Below are positions 45,640 to 58,960 of a DNA stretch of 64,000 bases, piece after piece. The translations under genes and the position numbers were made by a program. This stretch comes from Diphasiastrum complanatum. Taxonomy: Eukaryota > Streptophyta > Lycopodiopsida > Lycopodiales > Lycopodiaceae. The DNA is taken from assembly GCA_029204225.1 (NCBI GenBank), contig CM055100.1, positions 9,522,481 to 9,586,480 on the forward strand, given 5' to 3'. The first letter of the stretch is position 1. Every line of letters begins with the position of its first letter. The notes under the pieces were generated by a model, which had not been told where the DNA came from, did no database searches, and saw only the letters and a list, made by a program, of their open reading frames with translations.

Positions 45640-46287
45640 TTATTGGGGACTTTTATCGGCTTCACGCCGAATCTTAATTAAATGATACTGCACCTTCTCC
45701 ATAAATTCAAGGTGTGCAGTATTGAAATCCAAATTATGCGACAGGAAACAATGGTGAGCTCCGACAATCCACTTGAAAGTTGTCCATGAGGTGAAGCGGG
45801 ATTCCCAAGAGCCTCCCATCATGGCCGCACAGAAATATAGTCGAGCAATCGGCAGCTGATCTTTGATTTGCTCTGAGGCCATCGACTTATTTGGATTAAA
45901 TGCCAGGGTAGGAAGACAATTGTCCCATTTGGTTGCCACTGATGCCAACAGAGTTAGATCTTTTGAAAACATTGCCGATTGTCGCACCGTTGGATCCGGA
46001 GAGTGGACATACTCTCTCTGATATGCTTGTAAGGCCCGGTGGAAATCCACTGAAATATTCCAGTTATAAGACTGGTGGATGATTGGCCAATTGGGCGTAT
46101 GGATGGTGATTTTATCCATAGCCAATCCCAAATCTTTCCATTTTTGTCTTCGCGGCATTGGCACGTAATAAGGGTCTACCCGCAACTGGCGAGGGCTGGC
46201 GACGTAACTCCTAATTGATTTTGAAGTTTTCTCAAAAATCGTGATTCTCCATGCCGCTTGCTCTCCCAGTGCAAGTATTTTGTCCAA
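45640..46287 (-). CDS. Single ORF of the non-autonomous LTR element, function unknown
   Basis: 215 codons open from 46287 (TTG in frame; the coding stretch extends upstream, reading WWVLKFKTFEIKADKEL before an in-frame TGA) to 45640. A second frame further upstream (LAVQAGPSSSRTSHLFRRP, TFLKQHPHESSRGG) suggests one frameshift in an original protein near 280 aa. It is rich in W, Y and H, with segments such as YYVPMPRRQKWKDLGLAMDK, FHRALQAYQREYVHSPDPTV, SWESRFTSWTTFKWIVGAHH and a basic C-terminus (KVQYHLIKIRREADKSPQ). No zinc knuckle, protease site or RT block. I do not recognise it. A divergent gag-like protein or a captured host gene are both possible. Confidence 0.6.
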   Translation of the reverse strand: MDKILALGEQAAWRITIFEKTSKSIRSYVASPRQLRVDPYYVPMPRRQKWKDLGLAMDKITIHTPNWPIIHQSYNWNISVDFHRALQAYQREYVHSPDPTVRQSAMFSKDLTLLASVATKWDNCLPTLAFNPNKSMASEQIKDQLPIARLYFCAAMMGGSWESRFTSWTTFKWIVGAHHCFLSHNLDFNTAHLEFMEKVQYHLIKIRREADKSPQ

Positions 46288-46506
46288 TTCTTTGTCGGCC
46301 TTGATCTCGAAGGTCTTAAATTTGAGAACCCATCCACCACGCGAGGACTCATGTGGATGCTGCTTTAAGAAGGTCTGGATCTGGTCCTTGATGCTGATGG
46401 GCCTTCTGAATAAATGGCTTGTCCTTGATGAGGATGGACCCGCTTGTACTGCTAATGCAAGCTAACCATCAGCCAAACATGCTGCAAACTGAAAAATTGG
46501 TGTAGC

Positions 46507-46524
46507 TCCCCGGCAACGGCGACA
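46507..46524 (-). other. Primer binding site complementary to tRNA-Asp
   Basis: The minus strand reads TGTCGCCGTTGCCGGGGA, one base from the plant Ty3/gypsy (Athila/Tat) PBS TGGCGCCGTTGCCGGGGA, which pairs with the 3' end of tRNA-Asp. It is separated from the LTR by four bases. Confidence 0.85.
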
Positions 46525-46528
46525 AAAT

Positions 46529-47268
46529 TGTAGTGGGTTTCTTTCCTTGCCTAACCTGAATCCAAGATCTAGTCAATCTAGCATCAAAGAGATGGAGTTA
46601 GTTGTCACGCGTAGGTTCGTTCCCATGAGAGCGATAGTATAGTTCAGATTTCAACATGAATGGAGGATCTAACACTAACATCCATTAACACTAAGCATTA
46701 ACACTACATCCATAAATCCTAAATCCACAACGATGATAGAAACTTACTTTTCTCTCTCTCCCTTTCTCTCTCACAAAAAGCATAAGAAATAGCAATTCCA
46801 ATAATGATCAAATCCAACAATTAGCAAAATCCAAAGAAAGCATGAGAAATGGAGGACAAGAGAGGAAGAGCAAGGACATTCATCAATCCATTTCTAAAGA
46901 GAACCAATCTGCTTTATTGAAACGAGGAAATGAACATGAAAATCAACTCGAGTTGTTCCCTTTTTATAGTAGAGAAGAGTACCTTGGCCTTTGAATCCTA
47001 TTGGTCCAGTCTTGTCTCTCTTTTATTCAAATTTAAAAAAGTGCGGGAACCATCAAAATTGGAGGGAAACCCAACTTTACTAACTTGACATTTAGGCCCT
47101 ACGACATTAAAAGTCCCGCAAAAAGGCCTAAAGTCCTTTATTAACTTTTAACTAATCAATCAAATAACTATGTGGTCATTGGGTTGGACTTACACATGTA
47201 GGGTGCCAAATCCCTCTCACTTATTAACTGGGGTTAGGGTTGCCTTGGGATCCGCAAACCCTCCAACA
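46529..47268 (-). repeat. 5' LTR of the non-autonomous element
   Basis: 740 bp, direct repeat of 44832-45590. Confidence 0.85.
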
Positions 47269-48171
47269 ACATGATTTATGAATCATCGAGATTCATCAGA
47301 ATAGCTATGTGCATAGAATATACAAAAATTCTTGGTAGAGTATTTTTCAGATGAGAATAGACTTAGTCCATTAGTGATTGTATCCCAGAGGGCTCAATTG
47401 GATGGCGAATCATAACGGTTCCAAGAATGATAACCGAATTTTCAGGAGATTTAACAAAATTTTGGATATCTAGAATTCAGCTCTGGACAGTAATCTAAAG
47501 TTTTTTACTAGATGGAGACAGTTATTAGTACCATTTTGGTATGCTTTCTGGCTTTGGAATTTGGATAGCTCACATTGTAGTTAAGAATCCAATTTGAGAC
47601 ATATTATTAAAATATGGTACCTCCAAAGTGGAGAAGATTTGAAAATGATTCTTATATATTTCTCGAGTTGTGTATTAAATATAAATTCTAGTATCCTTTA
47701 GGAATTAAGTATAGTTTGAAATTCTAGAGAAATTATGATTGAAAAATCATAAAACTAACTATTTGCGATTGATGAATAATAAATGAAACTTAATGGTGGA
47801 CTAGCCTCCGATGTACTGGATTGTTGGTTATGCCTCAATTCTATTCTATGTTAAGGCTTGTTTGTAACTAATCACCTTGAGGGGGCCCAAAAACTCTTAT
47901 TGAGACATATGGAGTAGTGCATGTACATGTGATTGTCGTATGCATGTGGAGCACACAGGAGCTATGACCTATTCATAGTTGGATTGCACGGGGATTGCAT
48001 GAGTTCATGCACAAGATTCTACTCTCTATATATTGGGGTAGAGATTCTCTTGTCGACAACTTTTGGTTCAAATTACCAGTTGTTCTCTTCTCCTCAAGCA
48101 TTCACATGGCATGGCGATCCATGACTGATCTAGTTTTGGACGGGTGGTTTTGCTCCTTCATGTCTCCTATG
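47269..48171. other. Unassigned AT-rich DNA
   Basis: No coding sequence recognised. Confidence 0.35.
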
Positions 48172-49012
48172 TTGGGATTCGATGTTTGTGTACCTCGCAT
48201 CAGAGCGAAGTGAGCAGAATCCTTGGTGCATGCAACTACGTCTATCAAAAAGATCGATTCCATAGCCATGCACGAATTATCTAGGATTTAGATTTAGCTT
48301 TGCGGAAGCATTTTAGGTGAGGTGATTGGAACGACAAATTAACATATGCTATCAGTCACATGAACGGTTTAATCTACGAATAAGTTTATCTGTTGACAAT
48401 GAACAATCAGAACATGAATAAGATGAGCATTCAAGATGACATGCACGACCGAGATTATTGGAACAAAAATTATTTAGTCTTGAAGAAAATACAGTCTGAA
48501 TGCATACAAAGTCACGATCTTCTTGAAACCATACTCTGTGATAACAGAGAGGAAGATCAAAGCAATTGCGCTCTGAAAGCTTGACTTGATCGACTTTTGA
48601 GCTAATTCAATGTTCAACTATCAACGGAGCTTAACGTTGTTCATGGAGCTTAATCGAAGCAACTGATAAGTCGACATATATATATACATGGCTAGCGAAT
48701 TAAAAGAATGGTTAATATGTACTTTATAGATAGGATTAAGGAACTATGTGCTATTGGCAGGTGCCCTCAAACAATATTTAGAGATTCTGTCCAGTTGTGA
48801 TGAAAGTAATGTTGAGACGCCGATTAATTGATATCGACTTTTGGAGTTGATTTGTCAATAAATCGGACAAGTCGGGTAAGCCGATATGTCAGACAAGTCC
48901 CATAAGTCAGAACCAGTCGGACTCCCCGATATGTTGGCCAAGTCGGGCTTCCCCAATATGTTAGCTGAGTTGGTTGAGTCGTTAGGACACTGTAAACGGC
49001 TGCACAATACTT
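48172..49012 (-). repeat. Copia LTR of the G/H family, minus orientation
   Basis: 48172-48737 is the diverged reverse complement of 38438-39011, ending (plus coordinates) at TGTTGGGATTCGATG. The continuation to about 49012 includes degenerate repeats of the 'gacaagtcgggtaagccgat' kind, counterpart of the minisatellite at 37939. It is joined to plus-strand integrase at about 49015, so the LTR start is lost. No PBS on the other side. Confidence 0.75.
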
Positions 49013-49014
49013 GA

Positions 49015-49340
49015 CAAATCCCAGAAAATTCTAGCTTTTGGGAAAAGGAGTGACAATCTTTACAAACTCAGCCGCTGCTACTCCAACAATCGAGCTCTTC
49101 ACACTTCCACTTCTAAATCATCTGATATGCTTTGGCATTTTAGATTAGGCCATTAAAATTTCAATAGTATTCAACAAATGTCAACTCAAGGACTAGTACA
49201 AGATTTGTCTACTATCAGCAAGCCAACTTCTCCATGTGAAGGCTGTATAATCAGCAAGCATTCGAGAAGTCCTTTTATTTTTTAATCAATTCATACTTTC
49301 AAAGGCTTGCTAGAACATGTGCATAGTGACATTTGTGTCG
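49015..49340 (+). pseudogene. Copia integrase N-terminus (element I)
   Basis: Plus strand: LWHFRLGHxNFNSIQQMSTQ, LVQDLSTISKPTSPCEGCII, SKHSRSPF and LEHVHSDIC, the HHCC finger and the first catalytic block. Cut off by the 74-bp dispersed repeat. Confidence 0.78.
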
Positions 49341-49342
49341 CA

Positions 49343-49416
49343 GAAGCGAAAACACACTATTCAGTGTCGCAAAAGTGAAACTATTTCTTTTTCATTTTTG
49401 TCTTGGTATTCGCGAA
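49343..49416 (+). repeat. Short dispersed repeat, copy 2
   Basis: About 74 bp, close to 90% like 22835-22908 by eye, sitting between integrase and RNase H pieces of copia element I. Confidence 0.65.
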
Positions 49417-50093
<677 letters not shown>

Positions 50094-50480
50094 TGTTGAA
50101 ATTCGATGCTCGGCCTCAAATCCATTTATTAATGAGCATCTTGAAAACTTTACAGATCCTAGAAAAATAGAAGGCTCAATTTTTTTCCCAAAAGATCGAA
50201 AAATCCGGTATCGGATTTTTCCGACCTTATGTTACTCTTGTCAAAAAAAACAATTTTTTGACCCTGGATCGGATCGGATCAAGGCAAAAATTATCCAGGC
50301 GTCTTCGACCCTGGATCAAATCAAATCGGATATGATTTGTCCGATCCTGAAAAATCCGATCCTATACATATTTTTTGACCCAGTGTATATTTCTTGACCC
50401 TTTGTATAGTATCCAATCCTATGTAATTTTTTGATACTATCGGTTATCTGTCCCCAACGGCTTTACATTGATGTCCGCCA
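50094..50480 (+). repeat. 3' LTR start of copia element I
   Basis: TGTTGAAATTCGATG directly after the purine tract, shared with 37763 for about 55 bp before diverging. The following sequence has repeats of ggatcggatc and 'tttttgaccctggatc'. The right end is not defined. Confidence 0.6.
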
Positions 50481-51274
50481 ACTTTGTACATGCATTTATG
50501 GCATAAAGACGGCTGTAATAACTATAGGAAATTCAGTTGTAGATACTTTTTCTAATATCTCAAGTCTGGTAATGTGTTAATTAGTATCAGCATTATCATG
50601 CTCAACAAACAACCTCATCAATAATAGGAGCCTCAATAGTGATAGTAGTACTGCAGGCTAGCAGAGCAATCATGCATGTAGTAGAAGATCTTGTCTTGTC
50701 AGAAATTAGAGCAGATATGTAGAAAACAAAGGCCATGCCTTCTTGAACAAACCTACAATATGGTTGTGCTCTTCACAGAATATGACTCACTTGAATACAT
50801 CAATAAGCTTCATGAACTTACGATCATGCCTTTGCTTGGCGTTGGACTGAGCATGAGTTAATTCAGTGAAATGTGCAAATCGTAGCCCATCCATTAGTAG
50901 CATGGTCTATTGGAGGCCCTCATAAAACTCTCCATAAAGTTTTAAAAAATATATTCTATGCTCAACAATGAACATATCTATGTCAAACTTCATGTGAAAG
51001 TAAAAGGGAATAAGAAGTCGACATGTCTGGTCAAGAATGAGACACGTGTGTCCACACATGTTAATTTTTGAGAAAATTTCAATCTTAGAGTGTGGATTGC
51101 TTGATCAAGATATTTTTTTCAAATTTAGATTTCGATTATCATCAAGTGATTAAGTTTTATAGATATATTTTATCGATTTCTCATTTTTTTTGAAGTTATT
51201 ATTAAAAGCAAAATTAGATTCAAAACTTGAATTCTAGGGATCTCAACCTCATCCTATCATCAGACAAACTCCTC
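50481..51274. other. Unassigned sequence
   Basis: Nothing recognised. Confidence 0.35.
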
Positions 51275-51780
51275 GTTCAGAGTTGCCTAAGTATAATGGA
51301 TTATTAGATCCAGTTAGATTTCTCAAAATTTTACTAAATCTTGTGAAGTCTATGGTAAAGTTAATCTAGAAGACAAACTTAAACTCTTCCCTATGTACTT
51401 GATTGGTACTGCTCAAGATTGGTTTTACAATCAAGACTTGACAGAACATTCTGATTTGGAAGTAGTTAAAGCTGGACAACCCAGAAAATTCTTGGAAGAT
51501 CCTTTCCTATTATTAAGTAAAACTAAAATGAGGAAGAAAGAGATGATGTATGATTACATTGAACATACCAAGCATCTCCGATCAGGATGTAAACTTGATC
51601 TTTTAAATGACGAGGCTCTGATTATGTGGTTTTTGGTGGGATTGCCAAAACGTATTTGACATGGGGGGCTAACAGTCTATCGCTTTTGCAATTATACTTT
51701 ATGTGACTTCAAGGTCAAAACCAAGTAGAATCAGTTGAGTCATTTGACTTAGCACTCTAATTTGATTTGATAGGCATAGC
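51275..51780 (+). pseudogene. Ty3/gypsy gag core
   Basis: RSELPKYNGLLDPVRFLK, then after shifts LFPMYLIGTAQDWFYNQDLT, EVVKAGQPRKFLEDPFLLL, DYIEHTKHLRSGCKL and FLVGLPKRI: the retrotransposon gag core (PF03732 type). One open frame of 88 aa; no knuckle or pol follows. Confidence 0.78.
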
Positions 51781-52449
51781 ACATGCACCAAGGAGTCCAT
51801 CCACCCACTTGAATTTCTCCAACACAGTTGACAATCATCTACGTTTGAAATTTGCTAATCCAACTGGTTATATGCATCTTTATATGAACCTTGGTCTTCT
51901 TTATCTTGGTTGGGACTTTTGGTATCTGTAAATGCTTTTTGATTTGAGTTCTAATTTTCGCCATTTGTCAATGCTTCTTGATCTAAATCTTGATTTTTGC
52001 CATCTGTCATAGCATCGTGATCTAAATCCTATTTTTTCCCATCACTTCGCTCATCAGTTTCACTGTTCAAATCATCTTATCTTCAATATTGTCCTCACTG
52101 TCATGTTCCTTTTTATGTTGTCAATCCCAAAATACATTTTTTTTACTAGTCAAATTTTGCACATGCATTATCATTTCTTCGAACCATTTAGATTATTCCT
52201 TTTTTTCTTTTGGCTTATATTTTCAGCCTTTGTCCTTGTTGCTTATATGCATGCTAATGCATATTCCATTGTTTCTGAAATCAAAAACCAGATTGTACAG
52301 AAGTGGGTTGTAGGTAAATCTCTACAACACTCCGATATTGAAATTGCAAACCATATATATAACATTGTAGAAGATATACCTCTCCATAGTCAAACACTAG
52401 AAGCATTTGTTATAATTTTTTACTGTACTCTATGACTACATATGTTTGG
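51781..52449. other. Unassigned T-rich sequence
   Basis: Open frames at 52089-52435 are hydrophobic from T-richness; no family recognised. Confidence 0.35.
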
Positions 52450-53170
52450 ATCGATTGAAAACTTGTCTACAAACTACTTTTGAAGTATTTCAATTCACGT
52501 AAGAAAGCCTTGAATGATGTTCCACCATGACTGAACACATCTCTAAAAATATGATGAAGCAAAGAAATCATGTCACTATCACGAATTCTCCCACTATAGT
52601 AGTAGAAGTTATATTCCATGCCTCCTAACCAAATATCCACATCAATGGAGTAAATGCCTCCATCAAATGTAGGACTAATGTATTTAGATAGCCTTTGATT
52701 GTAATAATAAGGGCTTCATTGAGTCGTGACTTTCCACCATTCATTATCATGGTCTATAAATAAGTGCTCCATAGCAAGTGCATGATCCATCATATTATGT
52801 AACTCCATAAAATTTGTTATATAAATGAATTTGGAAAGAGCTGGTTGAAGAACATAATCAGTTTCAAAAATTGTTGAAAAGATCCAATTTGTTGAAGAGA
52901 ATCAATTGATTTCATGTAAAATCTTGTAACACTATCAATACTTGCAATCTTGAAGTCACTCCAACCCTTTGTGACTAAAAGTGCTCGAGTGTCCCACCAT
53001 GCTTGAATTCGTCCTTGAAAGTGCAATGTCACAAAATATATTTTGTCTTCCTCAAAATAATGGTGATGATGAAAGTAAGTCTCCAATCTAATCACCCAAT
53101 CTTTCACTCGTCCTTGAAAGTGCAATGCATTAGAGACGTTCCCGACGTTAGAGGGGCCTTTTGTCAAGAT
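52450..53170 (-). pseudogene. Gypsy gag remnant, minus strand, partly duplicated
   Basis: The minus strand shows VIRLETYFHHHHYFEEDKIY, FVTLHFQGRIQAWWDTRALL and GWSDFKIASIDSVTRFYMKS (gag core: W-x-x-x-x-E-x-Y-F and F-x-G-x-A-x-x-W-W). Nearer 52680-52450 lies PTFDGGIYSIDVDIWLGGME and a further variant of the first block, so the gag start occurs twice. The phrase LHFQGR also occurs twice in the 116-codon frame. Confidence 0.65.
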
Positions 53171-55236
53171 TTTTCCTTTTTCTTATGCTTTTTATGTCCA
53201 TGTAGCCTAATCATTTCTTGTCATAGTGGCTTCTATGTAACGTAACTCGCCTGACTTGAAAAACACAATTCATATTTAGGATGATTTGAATTTCCGGTTC
53301 GGTAGATTGAAAGCATATTATTGGCTGGCATGTGCGGCCCGTGGTTGTACTAGAATGCTTGGGTTAATCTCAAGTTCAAGTTATCTTGGGACTTGGAAAT
53401 AACAGTTACTACAACAAAATATAAGACTGTAATGCTTTAGCACCTATTATGCCCTCGACTCTCGTATTGGCAGATTTGAATGTGAGAGTCTTCAAGCTAT
53501 GTCGATGAGGAGAAGACCAAGATCCTGGATTTACTCTGCAATTTTTTATAATGAGAAGAAAGACAATGGCACATGGATTTTTCAGAATATCATAAAGCTT
53601 GGGTACTGATGCATCCATTAGCGAGAGCAGCCTTTCACAAAAAAAAAAAAAAAAGGCCAAGTATACATATAGATCTTATTGGAAAGGTCATATTATTAAT
53701 TTCAAAGTATCTCCAGGTGGACAAACCATTTTAGAGGTGCTTGTTCAACATGTTTATATGCATTCAGAACTAAATGTGGATGCTATAAATCCATGTGATT
53801 TTTGAAATTGCAAATTGTAAGTATTTTAATCTTTGGCAATAAGGAACGATGGAAAATTTTGTCTCTGAAGTTGTATGGAGAAGAAACTTGGTGCCTGAGT
53901 GGAGTTATCAATTTTGCATCTATTTACAAAATACATCAGACTGGTTTCGTTAACTGGGTCTGATAAATTTGATGTCTTCTCTTTCAAGACATTGCAGAAG
54001 TCAGTATTTATATGATTTACGTGATTAATGGAATTTATACATAAATAAAATTGGCAGTATCAAATCAACTAGGATATTATTACAAATTCGATAATAGCTA
54101 GATCAAGTATATTAGAACTCATAAATGGTATTGGTGAGATTCCTTAGGCAAAGGTTAACTCTGCAAGAGTCCTCCATTACTAATTTGAGTAAAAAAATCA
54201 GTTAACAGGTTGTTTTTGACAAATCTGAAAAAACCATCTTTTGCCCATCTAAAAGGGGTCGATCTGGCAGAGATACAACTATGGAAGAACTGGCGAAGGT
54301 TCTTTTGGCGAAGTTTGAGATTTTTGCAGCTTGGCGAGGGCTAAAATGGATTTTTTGAATAATATAGATGGAACTAATTTTTGCCAAACTCAAAATTGAT
54401 GAATTACTTTATTTGAAGACCTTAGAAAAATTGGCAAAGACTGAAGAGAGATATTGTTATTTTTGCAAAAATTGATAGCTTTTTGACAAAAATAGGTGAA
54501 AATCACAAATAACCTTGACTTACTAACTCACCAATCACCAGAAATAATATGACGGACTGACTGATGACACTAGCAAAGGTTCAAGTGAAGGTTCCTCTTA
54601 GAGAATTGATATTGTTGTAGAAAGGTGTAAAACTTTTAACAAAAGGTTACCATAAACTAGTCGAATGTTCACTTGGCTTTCTATTTTTGAAATTAACCTT
54701 TGTCAATCTAATTATAAATAGATCTGAGTCAGTTCTATATACAGCTAAATAGATGAATAATTGCTTTTAGTATTTTTTTTATTTTAGAGTCTTTTCACTA
54801 TTTTTGGCTATTTTTTTTCAATTTCTAAAAAATGGCTGGGAAGTAACCTTTGTCCTTCAAGTTGCAACTTCACTGCATCAAGACAGTCTTGCCTACAAGT
54901 GGGCAAAAGTTGGTTGCAAAGAAAAAAAATTTTTATCAGTGTCTAATGAAAATTTTGTCTTTTTTGTCACCAAATTGGAGAAAATGAATGATTTTTGTGA
55001 TTTCTCTTATTTTTTTAGATCCAAATAGATCTCAGGAATGGTGGTCTGTCTGAACTTTTTTGCTCATTAATCAAAATAGATTACAAGAAAGAAATCCACA
55101 CAAATCAAGTAGAATTCTCTCCGAAACAAATCCTAAATGTACTTTAACACTACGATGACAAAACCGAGATGTCTGAATGCAAGCTAACATTCGTCCATGA
55201 ATCAGAAATATGCTAAAAATGAAAAATTGGCATAGC
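53171..55236. other. Unassigned, mostly AT-rich
   Basis: No coding similarity. An A15-18 run lies at about 53640. The stretch 54180-54530 repeats ggcaaa/ttttgcc words. Confidence 0.35.
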
Positions 55237-55253
55237 TCCTCGGAATAATGTCA
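55237..55253 (-). other. Degenerate tRNA-Asp primer site
   Basis: The minus strand reads TGACATTATTCCGAGGA, alignable with TGTCGCCGTTGCCGGGGA at 46507, at the same distance from the LTR. Marks the LTR at 55258 as a 5' LTR of the same family. Confidence 0.55.
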
Positions 55254-55257
55254 AAAT

Positions 55258-56016
<759 letters not shown>

Positions 56017-56029
56017 TGTATGAATCTAC

Positions 56030-56780
56030 ATCTATTAGATTCAAGCTATAAATTGATGATAGCTCTACTTTATCCAAGTTTCAAAGTTGCAAGGATCTAT
56101 ACAATTGATTCCATAGACACACACAAAATCATTAAAGATGCAAAAATGTAAATAGAGCATTGAAATCAACATTAACTGTCAATCGCAAGAACATGTCAAC
56201 CTACGAATTATGTTATCTGCATATAGTGAATAAAACAAAATAGACAATAAAGCAATCAACATGACATAGACATGACTCTATTTATCCGAAACGATTTGAT
56301 TAAGTCGAAAGTGTGTGTATAGTCTGAATGCATTTAGATGCACAATCTTTTTGAAACAATACTCTATATACAAAGAGAAAGATTGAATAATTGTGCTCTG
56401 ATTGAATGTCCAATCGATTCACGGATTATCTTATTCACAAAATTTTATCAATCTTTAAACTAATGTGCTATTGAATATAAATACATGGTAGCAGTAAAAA
56501 AAAATGCATAATGGATAGATTTACAATTTGGATTAAGGCACTACATGTTGTTAGTAGTAGCTACTGGAAAAAATCTATTATGTTGGAGATTTTGCGAAAA
56601 TCACGGGGACGTGAACATAGGTGGTTGAATTGACAATCAACAGTCAATAGTCAAATTGATAGTTGATAGTCGACTCAATAGCACCTTCAACAATTGTCAA
56701 GTCAAGTGTCTTCAATGGGTTCGACAAATGTCGACAATCAGAGTAGATTAGATGATTGTCGAGCTAATACTTGTTTGCTA
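56030..56780 (-). repeat. Third, most diverged LTR of the G/H copia family
   Basis: Shares ordered landmarks with 48172-48800: gattccatag, the 'gtctgaatgcat ... cttgaaacaatactct' block, 'ggattaaggcactac' and later rows of short repeats. Boundaries uncertain. Confidence 0.6.
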
Positions 56781-57699
56781 TTTCCATGTATATTTGTAGA
56801 CTATACGAAAACATATATATTTTTGTAGAGTATGCGATTGTATAAGTATTTACAGCAAATGAATGGACCTAGATTAGTTGAGACATTAGGGATGGAGATG
56901 GTAGGAATCCAACATGGACCCCATGGATTGCATCTCTCATCATGATTGGTGGTGGTGGACATAAATCCAACCCCATGATGACAATTGTTAAGTAGAATAC
57001 TAGTCTACTTTTATCAACTTTCACATACTAAAGTCTTGTCATATTAAGATTAGCTCTCAGAAGTATCTACAAAAGGTTAGTTTACAAAATTCAGGTCATA
57101 TAAGGGTTCTTTCTAATGTTGATTTTTTTATTGAAGGAAATAAACCTCTTTCAAGAAAAACATCTGTATCTTTCTATTAAGCTTCACATAATTTTTGTTA
57201 GTACTCCTAAAGACTCATCATACATATCTAGAGCTCTTGTGAAGTCTGTGAAGGTTAGTTTTCAAATAATTGGGCTTGCAAGAGTTAATTCTCTATAATT
57301 TTTCATTTCGTATTGATAGAACCCTCGCCAAGTTCAAAAAACTAGAACTATTATTATATAGTAACCCTAATTGAATCTACTAGAGCTCTATTACATTGTT
57401 TTCAGTCTTAAGTTAGTCTTATGAATATTAGTTTGATCAGAAGCATTACAGTGAAGTATTTTAGTAATTTTTAGAATTTTCAAAATAATCTTCAACAGAA
57501 GTAATAATCGTCAGATTAGTGAACCTTTGCACAAGCAACATTTCCAAAGCATACAAGTGAGTTCTGAATTAATCCAAAGCTACAGTGTAAGGTGCAAGGG
57601 TTCTTGAGCCCTAAACAGTTGAATATAATTGGATTTTCGAGTATAGATTGAGATGATCCCATCATGAATTCAAAAATGTTCTTGATGTATCCATATCAA
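56781..57699. other. Unassigned sequence
   Basis: No recognised coding or repeat family. Confidence 0.35.
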
Positions 57700-58110
57700 A
57701 TTGACAATAGACGATGGATGATACTTAGATCAAGTAGAAGACTAGGTCTCCATTATAGCAAATTTTTTATAAATTTCAAAGAATTTTAATGTGAAAGGTT
57801 AAGCTATTTTTAATGGCACTAATGGGAGCAACATTAGATTGGTATTTCAATCAAACTGCTCAAGAATGCAATGATTGAAAAGTTGTAAAAATTGTCTTAC
57901 TCATTTCAAGCCAAGAAAGTTTCTAGAATATTCATTCTTTTTGCTGAGTAACATCAAGATGGAAAAGTGGGAGATGGACAGGGATTACATTAAACACATC
58001 AAATATCTTTGATTAGAAATTTAATTTAGTAATTTGTAACATGCAAAGCTAATGTGGTTCAAGGGATGATGAATCACTCATTCAATAGGAATTGAGCTTG
58101 GGCCACCTCG
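57700..58110 (+). pseudogene. Gypsy gag core remnant
   Basis: In shifting frames: ALMGATLDWYFNQTAQECND, then the residues corresponding to the W-x-x-L and F-x-x-D-Y-I blocks (DYIKHIKYL type near 57985). Weaker than the copy at 51275, to which it is related. Confidence 0.55.
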
Positions 58111-58159
58111 AGGTCATAAATAAGGGGTCCAATAGGAATTGAGCTTGGGCCACCTCGAG
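58083..58159. repeat. 47-bp tandem duplication
   Basis: A 30-bp unit starting caataggaattgagcttggg occurs at 58083-58112 and 58130-58159 without a mismatch. Confidence 0.85.
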
Positions 58160-58240
58160 TTACTACATGTACTTTCATTTGTCACATAATCTATATTGAG
58201 TTTTTGAGTCATATTTGAGATCAATCAATTTTGTGTGTAA

Positions 58241-58336
<96 letters not shown>

Positions 58337-58574
58337 CCGAGGCTTGATTGGCAGTTTCTCTCTCTACTCGAGAGCAAGCAATTTTCTTACTTAGGAGTGC
58401 CTTCCACACGTGAAACTACTTTGGTGATGAACGTATGCATGTAGATTTGCCTCTTTGCCTTAGAATTTGACATAGATCTTGGATTTCAATCTAGAGTTGA
58501 TCTAAAGTGCAAAAGAAAGGCTTAGGAGATCTTAATCGCACATTCGGGCATTCCCACAGGTGTGAATTTTCACA
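58160..58574 (+). repeat. Probable copia LTR with CT tract, upstream of a gag
   Basis: Placed by the degenerate PBS at 58575 and the following gag. The (CT)46 tract at 58243-58334 occupies a similar place relative to the PBS as the short CT run in the LTR at 13867. The left end is not defined. Confidence 0.45.
58243..58334. repeat. (CT)46 microsatellite
   Basis: Uninterrupted 92-bp tract within the presumed LTR. Confidence 0.92.
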
Positions 58575-58586
58575 TGGTATGTCTCA
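58575..58586 (+). other. Degenerate copia primer site
   Basis: TGGTATGTCTCA after TTTTCACA, comparable with CACA-TGGTATTAGAGC at 14510; four changes in the 3' half. Confidence 0.4.
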
Positions 58587-58615
58587 TTACATTGTCAAGG
58601 AGTCTTCACTATTTC

Positions 58616-58960
58616 ATGGCATCTATGGGTTCCTTCCTATTGGAATCTAGTGAAAGGCTATCTACCTCCAACTATTCTATTTGGAAGGTTAGAATGGAGT
58701 CAATCTTGATACTCCAAGATGTGATGGACATTGTACTTGGGATTGAAAAGGAGCCTCAAGTCCTTCAAGAAGTATAAAGATATAAGAAGAGAGCTAGGAT
58801 GGCTCTACATTATATCAAGATGAATGTCTATAATGAGATTTTGAGAGAGATTGGTGCTTGTACCTCATCCAAGGAAGCTTGGGATGCACTCAAAGCTATC
58901 TATGAGGCCAAGAATACCTCTAGGATCCTCAATCTTAGATATCGAATATTCCAAAGTTGT
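58616..58960 (+). pseudogene. Copia gag N-terminal fragment
   Basis: MASMGSFLLESSERLSTSNY, SIWKVRMESILILQDVMDIV, a TAA, then KKRARMALHYIKMNVYNEIL, SSKEAWDALKAIYEAKNTSR and ILNLRYRIFQS. Same lineage as gag copies C and D but clearly diverged. Breaks off at about 58960. Confidence 0.83.

Larger units (their letters stand above)
44832..47268 (-). mobile_element. Complete non-autonomous LTR retrotransposon, gypsy-type primer site
   Basis: Direct LTRs (44832-45590 and 46529-47268) flank a 938-bp interior. On the minus strand the order is LTR (starts TGTTGGAGGG, ends CACTACA), primer site, one ORF, purine tract (45593-45602, reading GGTGGGGGAT), LTR. Flanking pentamers gcatg (44827-44831) and acatg (47269-47273) agree at 4 of 5 bases, a likely target duplication. 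No protease, RT or integrase, so it must be moved in trans. At 2.4 kb it is larger than most TRIMs and smaller than LARDs. Confidence 0.88.

Noticed and set aside
53409-53480. CACTA-transposon-like end (tactacaacaaaat)
   Set aside because: First base differs from CACTA, no matching inverted end was found nearby, and no transposase is present.
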